Shown here in pieces: positions 58,080 to 64,000 of a DNA stretch of 64,000 nt. The stretch is from the NCBI GenBank assembly GCA_028023455.1, contig JAQFVV010006275.1, positions 870,001 through 934,000 on the forward strand, in the 5' to 3' direction. The notes beneath the pieces are model-generated. The model did not search any database and was not told where the DNA came from. It saw only the letters and a program-made list of their open reading frames with translations. The number at the start of each line of letters is the position of its first letter. Position 1 is the stretch's first letter. Source of the stretch: Epiperipatus broadwayi (Eukaryota; Onychophora; Udeonychophora; Euonychophora; Peripatidae). Position numbers and translations under genes: made by a program.

Positions 58080-59440
58080 ATGATTAATGGTGAAGGAGTC
58101 TTTGCTATGAAGTAAGCCTTCTTTAACTTACGTTTAACATTGTGCCTCTCAGTACAAACCAATTTTGCAGAGGTGGGTTCGAACTTGTGTCCAGATACTT
58201 TTTGATGTTGTGCAAAAATTGAAGTCCATTCTGGGTTAGTATGTGACTTATTATATCAATACTTATGCTGTGACAACCTAGTAGCTATGGGGGCTCTGGT
58301 TTCACCATAATATGAGGCTTTGCATCCATGGTACAGGCATGCAAGTTATACACAGTCTGTGGGGTCTGATCAGAAGCTATGGTGTCTTTAGTGTTGTTAA
58401 TAAGCCTATTAGTTAAGAGAAGTGTATGAAACCTCAATGAAACTCTGTAGAGAAAGTCCTATAGAATGTCTTATGCAAAGGGGGTATGTAAGGCAACAAC
58501 ATCCAAGGCTTGTTATCTCTAACTCTGTGTGTTCCTATATTATTAATAAAATGTCTAATCTTACTATAAACTATACTGCAATTGTATCCTGATTTGATTA
58601 AATCGTTAGTATAATTAATCATGTTAGACCTATCTGCCTCAAATTTGCACAAATGGTAATTTCTAAAAAGAAACGATGTCAACCCAGCAAACTTGTGAGC
58701 CATAGGTGTGTGTGAATCAGGGTGAATCTGTCCATGAACTTCTGGTGGCTTCATGACCATTGTATAGTTAAGTGTACTTCCTTCTCTATATACATTAATA
58801 TCTAAATATTTTACTTCTTGCTTTATATCTTCCCATATAATGTTTAAATCCAAAGATGTGTGCATTTGTATCTGATCTTTGATTTGCTTAATGTTTACTG
58901 GAGCAGCAAGAAATGAGTCGTCCACATACCTCATATATATTATATGGGTACTATGTTGTATTTAGATAATACTTGTTTTTCATAATAATTCAAATAGATG
59001 CTAGCCATGATGCCGCTCATGGGTAATCCCATGGGCCACCCATTGTTCATGTGGTATCAATTGTCTTCAAACTTGCCATTATTCAACCATCTCAAAAATT
59101 CGGTGATGAAACAAATGTGGGCTTCAGCCACATTATTACTTGCTACTTCTAGTTGCATAATGTTGATAGAAGTCTTTCTATTAATAAACCTGTATAACTC
59201 TGAAATTTCTAAAGCGGCAATTTTAAACTCGGGTTTTATTAGCGCATTCTTGATTCATTGTACAAAATCGAAAAAAGATTTGATGGCATACTTGCCAAAG
59301 CCCATGCTGTCGATTAGTCACTGATTTATCTCCTTAGCTGTTCCAAAATAATGCACACCTCTGAAGTCCAACATCAGCCTCAGAGGCATGTTAGGCTTGT
59401 GTAACTTAGCGTTGGCAAACATTCGAGCTTTAGAGAAGTT
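58080..59440 (-). pseudogene. Second Penelope-like element, 5'-truncated
   Basis: On the minus strand from 59440: ARMFANAKLHKPNMPLRLML (the PKF..NAKLHKP...RPVVD region), then GLPMSGIMAS near 59030-59000, an uninterrupted frame 58934-58434 containing RYVDDSFLAAP with an intact catalytic YVDD, KYLDINVYREG, then HPDSHTPMAHKFAGLTSFLF, then a GIY-YIG domain in other frames (VYNLHACTMDAK, YYGETRAPIATRLSQHKY at 58315-58262, KFEPTSAKLVCTERHN). Frameshifts join the parts and the N-terminal third is missing. It differs strongly from the element at 27.7-30.4 kb, so two PLE families are present. Confidence 0.85.
58434..58934 (-). CDS. Reverse transcriptase core of the second PLE
   Basis: 166 open codons starting at the motif C box RYVDDSF, where both aspartates are present, followed by the thumb region (YLDINVYREG, KPPEVHGQIHPDSHTPMAHK) and a cysteine- and asparagine-rich linker leading to the GIY-YIG domain. 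The frame upstream of the YVDD continues after a break near 58935-58950 to GLPMSGIMAS. This is the longest uninterrupted PLE coding stretch in the window. Confidence 0.85.
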   Translation of the reverse strand: MRYVDDSFLAAPVNIKQIKDQIQMHTSLDLNIIWEDIKQEVKYLDINVYREGSTLNYTMVMKPPEVHGQIHPDSHTPMAHKFAGLTSFLFRNYHLCKFEADRSNMINYTNDLIKSGYNCSIVYSKIRHFINNIGTHRVRDNKPWMLLPYIPPLHKTFYRTFSTEFH

Positions 59441-59952
59441 GTTTCTTTAATATGGTTTCACTAATTATGAATAAGATAAAAATAATTAATACAATAATAC
59501 ATGTACAAATACTATATATAAATTTATTAAAGCATGTATATAAACTTTGCAATTCAGAAACTGATTTAAAAAAAAAAAAAACTAACCTATGTACAAACTT
59601 TTTTTTTGCTATGAAATATATATTTGGTTTTATCTTTTTAAAAAAAACATTAATATTATCATCTACTGATTAAAACAAAGCAGCATAAAAATAATTATTT
59701 TATTTGATTAAAGAAGTCCCATTAAATATGGTCGATTTGATTACAAACAAGGTAATTTTAAATACAAAATTTTCAACTTTTTCCTCATTATTTAAAAACA
59801 AAAAGATATAGATAACTTAACTATAAAGCTTGATAAACTCCAAAGTATATTGCCATTGGATTATTTTATTTGTACATAAAGAAATATAATATTTAAATAC
59901 ATGTATATTTTCTATACTAAACTTATTGTAATTAAATGGACATAATAAGGTT
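59441..59952. other. AT-rich non-coding
   Basis: The open frame 59452-59673 is low-complexity and not called. Confidence 0.55.
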
Positions 59953-60330
59953 CTATATGTAAAGGGTCAGATTGATTTAAGGTGAACATGGGTATGGCAG
60001 TAATATTGGCATCATCAATGACTTTGCGGATTTCATCCTCAGATTTTTAATGATATGGATTGTTGAAGAGTTGGAGAGGGGAGAAGATTGAAGCTTGTCC
60101 ACTAAAATGTGAAAATTTGCTATCTTAATATAAACTGAGCAGTAGTTGTATATATGTGAGGAAAATGGTGATCTGGTCCAATTGATGAGTGCTAGCTCAG
60201 CCTGAAATAGTATAATGAATATCAGTTATCTTTTTCACATGTATGTAGTCATGTGTATCAGTTGTATAAGATGGGATGAATAGCTGTGGGGAGTTTTGAA
60301 AGTTTTGAGTTCAAGTTCCTTATAATTATT
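59953..60330 (+). mobile_element. Old copy of hammerhead family B
   Basis: Aligns in order with the central and ribozyme parts of the 472-bp unit: GGGTCAGATTGA, TGAAGAGTTGGAG, GTCCACTAAAATGTG, CTATCTTAATATA, the hammerhead region and the GTGTATCAGTTGTATAAGAT end block. Identity is about 75-80 percent, so it is old. It contains the central half missing from the 3.55-kb copy. Confidence 0.72.
60177..60222 (+). ncRNA. Decayed hammerhead motif, family B
   Basis: CTGATGA has become TTGATGA, stem I and stem III are mispaired (AATAGTATAAT instead of AATACGTATAT), and GAAA remains. Predicted inactive. Confidence 0.55.
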
Positions 60331-63300
60331 TAAAGAAATATATATTTAATCTTTATGTATATCAACATATGTAATCTAGAGGTATATAAGGTAGACTGCT
60401 GTTGAAAAGGAGTATACAAATAGTTAAGATTTTTTGCTTCTTCTTTAAAGAATAACAAGTTAGGTTTCTTTGGATGAAAAGATTCATGAGTAATATTTTA
60501 TAAATTTAAGCCGAGTTAAAGATCTTGGCTATTTGAAAGCAACAACAATTAAAAACTATACAGGGAGCCCCTAGTTTAATAATAATGTTTTTTTTATTAA
60601 ACATTTATTTTGTTAAACATATTTATCAATATATATATATATATATGAATATTTATTGTAAAGACTTTTTAAAATGAAAGATTGTTTTTACCTCACATGA
60701 TTGGATTTAGTGCTCTGGATTATATTTGTTTGAATAGCATTTGGATTGAAGTTTATTTTAATTAATAATTTCTACCAATCTACTCATATTGCTTTATTAT
60801 TTTTTATATTGTCATTAATAATTCTTATATATTACATATGTTGATTTAAAGAGTATTCATCATATTAATCATAATCTGTTTCTAAAATCTTATTATTATA
60901 AATATATTGCTACTAAAATCGTTATTCTTTTTAAGCAATTAAATATAAGAATAAAATGCTTTATGCAGTTTGATGCAGTAATAGAATTGCCTAATGATGA
61001 ATTGAATGTTTGTAAATAGAATCTCAGCTAAGTAAACTACACATATATAACAATTTTGTAAATTAAATTGGGTATTTAAAATGGCATATGATCTTAATAA
61101 TTAAACAAATATATTTTACTAGTTTCAATAAAAGTACTAATGAAACAAAACTGTAAGGAATTGAATTTCTCCTCCAGATGTAGGAATACTTAATGAGCTT
61201 TATTTTAATTTGGTCAAATAAGTTTCCAGTTATTAACTAATTTTTATGAAAAACTGAACTAACTTTTTATATATAATTAGTAAGAGTAGCATCATATTGC
61301 TATACCATAATTCATTTGATTGAAAATGAGAAAATTATTTTAAAAAGCTTGTAATATTTAGTATAGTATTTAGAATGGATTATTTTATGTGAAATATTTT
61401 CCAATTTTTTAATAAGAAATCATAATGGAATAACTAACTAAATAACAATTTGTTTAGAATTATCCAATATTATTGTATAAATGTTCTGCAGGAAACTTTA
61501 CTCTGAAAAGCTAATGTAAACCTTAACTCTCTAATTAATAGCTATATTTTAATTTGAAATCTTTATTTTTTAAAAAATAAAATAAAATCAACTTTCATTT
61601 AAAAAAGTTGTAATTAACATTGAATCAATTTGAAATAAATTGTTTGTTATATTTAGATTTTGAGAAGATATACATTGCCAAATGCTAGAATTGGATGGTA
61701 TACCGCACAGTATCAAATATTCTTGTTTGTTGATAAATATATTTATTATTGACTTTGTAATTTTTATAAATGTATAGATATGTGGTTTTGTGGGATAAAA
61801 TTAGTCAATATATCCAGCCCGAAAATACTAAGAAAATCAAAAATTTATAGAATGAAATGTGCAGAAATATTGCAAATACATTTAATTAAAATAATTTAAA
61901 AACAAAAAGAAATCTAGAGGATGGGGGAGGATTAGATCACAATGAGCAAATGGAGTTTAAAAGATATAGAAGTAGTTGAATAAGTAAGTCTATTGATGAA
62001 AATTTAGGAAATTTTGTAGTAGTCTTCACATTCAAATATAGACAGATGGAATGTCTGAAGAGAACTGCTTGATGTATTTGTTTGTTGATTTTTTTTTTTT
62101 ATTTATTTAAGAAAAAAAATAAAAAATTTAAGATACTTATGAAAAGATGTAGTGAGACTTTTGGTTTAAAATAAATTGAGATTGTATATGGTAAAAGGGT
62201 ATTATATAACGTTTAAATGGGACTAAATAAAAATTAATATTTTTCATTAAATTTAATAAAATATTTAAATAATGGCTGGAGGCTAAAATGTCTTTTTTAA
62301 AATAAGAAAATGTTATAAACAAATCATTTGCAATAAAACATATTTTATTTTTGTATACAAATAAAAGTTGTTTAATAAACATTATACTTTAAATAATATT
62401 AAACATATAACTTTTTTTTTAATTACTACGCATCATTATATATATATTGTGTAAATATACAGATATATATATATTGTAACAGTATATAGCCAGCTACAAG
62501 TTCATCAGATGACTAATAGTCCAAAAAAAATAAAAATAGTATATATAAATGATATAGGCTCGGAAATAAAAAAAAATTAAGTCTATTCCCATACATGTAT
62601 CGATATACATTATCAAATAAATATTTATGTGTCTATATTAAAAAATAAACTTTTCATTAATTAATCAGAAGTTGAAATTGTATGGAAAAAAGGAAATAAA
62701 ACAGATTTGAAACTAAAATTATTAAAATTATTAATTAAATAAGAAAGTTATCAAATTATTTAAATTATATATATATAATGCAGTTTATTTCGAAACACAA
62801 GAAATAATATATATTTTTTATTTTTATCTGTTTTTTATTTCATTCTCTCTATATTTTATTATTCGTCATTATTTTTTATCAATAAACATGCATTGTGATA
62901 GAGGAAATAAAGTTTGGATGAGTGGTTTAAGTAAGTAATATATTTTTCAATCAGTATTTATCAATAAATACATGCAATAATTTATAAAAGGAGCTGAAAC
63001 AGTTAATTTGGATAGAAGATATTTTGGTTGCAGAAAGAACAGAGTTGAAGATCATTTACCATGGAAGTCCTTGGTAAAGGTCATCTCATCTCATGAATAT
63101 AAGTGTGAAAATAGAAAAATATTGTTAATATTTCTTTATTATTAAAATATACAATGGCTACTTATATGTGAAGTTTAAATTTTATTATAATGGCTTGTTA
63201 AACTCCAGTGGTTCATCTATTAGCTAGCATATGGCTATATATAGAATAAGTTGATATTATCCAGCCTTAATTTGAAAATACAGCCCTAGCTTGGAAAAGG

Positions 63301-64000
63301 AGATCATTGCATTTTGAAGACTTGTGTTTATTTTATTTTATATGATTTATGAATAAGAAACATTTCCATTCTACCATAACTATATCTCTCTATTTATCCT
63401 ATAAAGAAGACGAAAAAATCTAAACAATGCCAAACAGTTGGACTAAGTGATTTATTTATTTATCAATTCAGTAAATAAATACCATGAACTATTTCATAGA
63501 ATAAAGTAAGATCATTTTATTCTAAAACTGTATGTAGACTAGTGAATTAATTTATCCATCTCCAATCAAGTCAAGGAGTACAGAATTAATTAATGAACTA
63601 AAATTTAAATTACTTCATTGACAAACAGAAAATTTTTTATCATAAACCACTATATCAAGATGACAACACAAAGTTCAAAGCAATTTTGATATATACTGGT
63701 TATTCTTTTTGCTAGCATGAATAATGACATTAAAACAAATGGACTGAAGGATAAGACCTTTATATTATTATTTGTATGTGTGTATATATATATAGGTCAC
63801 ATATGATATATTTTATTAATAGCTAACATTTAATTGTTCAATCTTTAGAGATAACTCTAATCTAGTTACCCTGAAAATATTATGTTTGCTTGATCAGAGT
63901 CTAATTTCTTTAATTTCCTCAATAAGAAAATTGATTTCTTATATATTTTTTATTATTTGTTCAATTATATTATTAAAACATCAATCAAGCATATATATTA
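60331..64000. other. AT-rich non-coding
   Basis: No supported gene or repeat family. Short TA runs occur at about 60629-60646, 62436-62473 and 63783-63795. An open patch near 63000-63110, with splice-like borders, was considered as an exon and not accepted. The region may be intron of the BtpA-family gene or of the minus-strand gene. Confidence 0.55.

Noticed and set aside
58998-59324. 108-codon plus-strand open frame
   Set aside because: It is the antisense of the PLE reverse transcriptase (GLPMSGIMAS region on the minus strand).
63000-63110. Possible exon with GGTTGCAG acceptor and TTG|GTAAAG donor
   Set aside because: Only ~40 bp between the sites, two frames open, no recognisable peptide; may be a repeat fragment.

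Overview
This is a eukaryotic, almost certainly invertebrate (metazoan) window: very AT-rich, intron- and transposon-dominated, with one clear spliced host exon and no operons or prokaryotic gene structure. The evidence is a GT-AG bounded exon of a BtpA-family (F13E9.13-like) gene at 53.6 kb and an animal-type transposon load: RTE-type LINEs with GAT-repeat tails, a CR1-like LINE with PHD and esterase remnants in ORF1, Penelope-like elements (PLEs) with GIY-YIG endonucleases, ZBED-type and GTF2IRD2-type hAT transposons, MITEs and tRNA-derived SINEs. The sequence alone does not fix the phylum.

Layout. 1-13.8 kb: AT-rich spacer with two possible host exons (1.05 and 2.07 kb), an old hammerhead-bearing repeat (3.65 kb), a mariner-like MITE (4.7 kb), LINE scraps (5.8-6.5 and 11-12 kb), a degenerate tandem repeat (6.9-8.2 kb) and a clean hAT MITE (9.94-10.40 kb). 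13.9-16.6 kb: a 2.7 kb array of 472-bp units, five in one orientation then about 1.4 inverted, flanked by an exact 16-bp direct repeat. 18.7-26.4 kb: a SINE, a 384-bp tandem dimer and an 0.8 kb fold-back element of a second hammerhead family. 27-30.5 kb: a decayed PLE on the minus strand, internally duplicated and interrupted by an RTE tail. 32.2-36.7 kb: a CR1-like LINE on the minus strand. 37-46.2 kb: RTE fragment, hAT remnant and a 4.27 kb ZBED-like hAT carrying a nested fold-back hammerhead element. 47.3 kb: a probable terminal coding exon on the minus strand. 50.2-52.5 kb: a third hammerhead arrangement and an RTE copy. 53.6 kb: BtpA exon. 54.3-57.2 kb: nearly intact full-length RTE. 58.1-59.4 kb: second PLE with an intact YVDD. 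59.95-60.3 kb: another old hammerhead repeat. The rest is AT-rich spacer.

The most interesting system is a set of repeats carrying minimal type I hammerhead ribozymes (HHRs). Family B (3.65, 13.9-16.6, 43.6-44.2, 60 kb) has core CTGATGA...GAAA, a 5-bp stem I (ACCAA/TTGGT) with a second helix (TAATC/GATTA) beyond a bulge, a hairpin stem II and a palindromic stem III (ATACGTAT). Family A (19.1, 19.5, 25.7, 26.3 and 50.3 kb) has stem I TCCTCA/TGGGGA and palindromic stem III ACTAGT or ACCGGT. Tandem head-to-tail multimers, fold-back dimers and 12-16 bp target-site duplications match non-autonomous retrozymes, whose multimeric RNAs self-cleave and circularise. PLE reverse transcriptases are a plausible source of mobilisation, and two PLE copies lie in this window. 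Self-cleavage and mobilisation are inferences; no activity can be shown from sequence alone.
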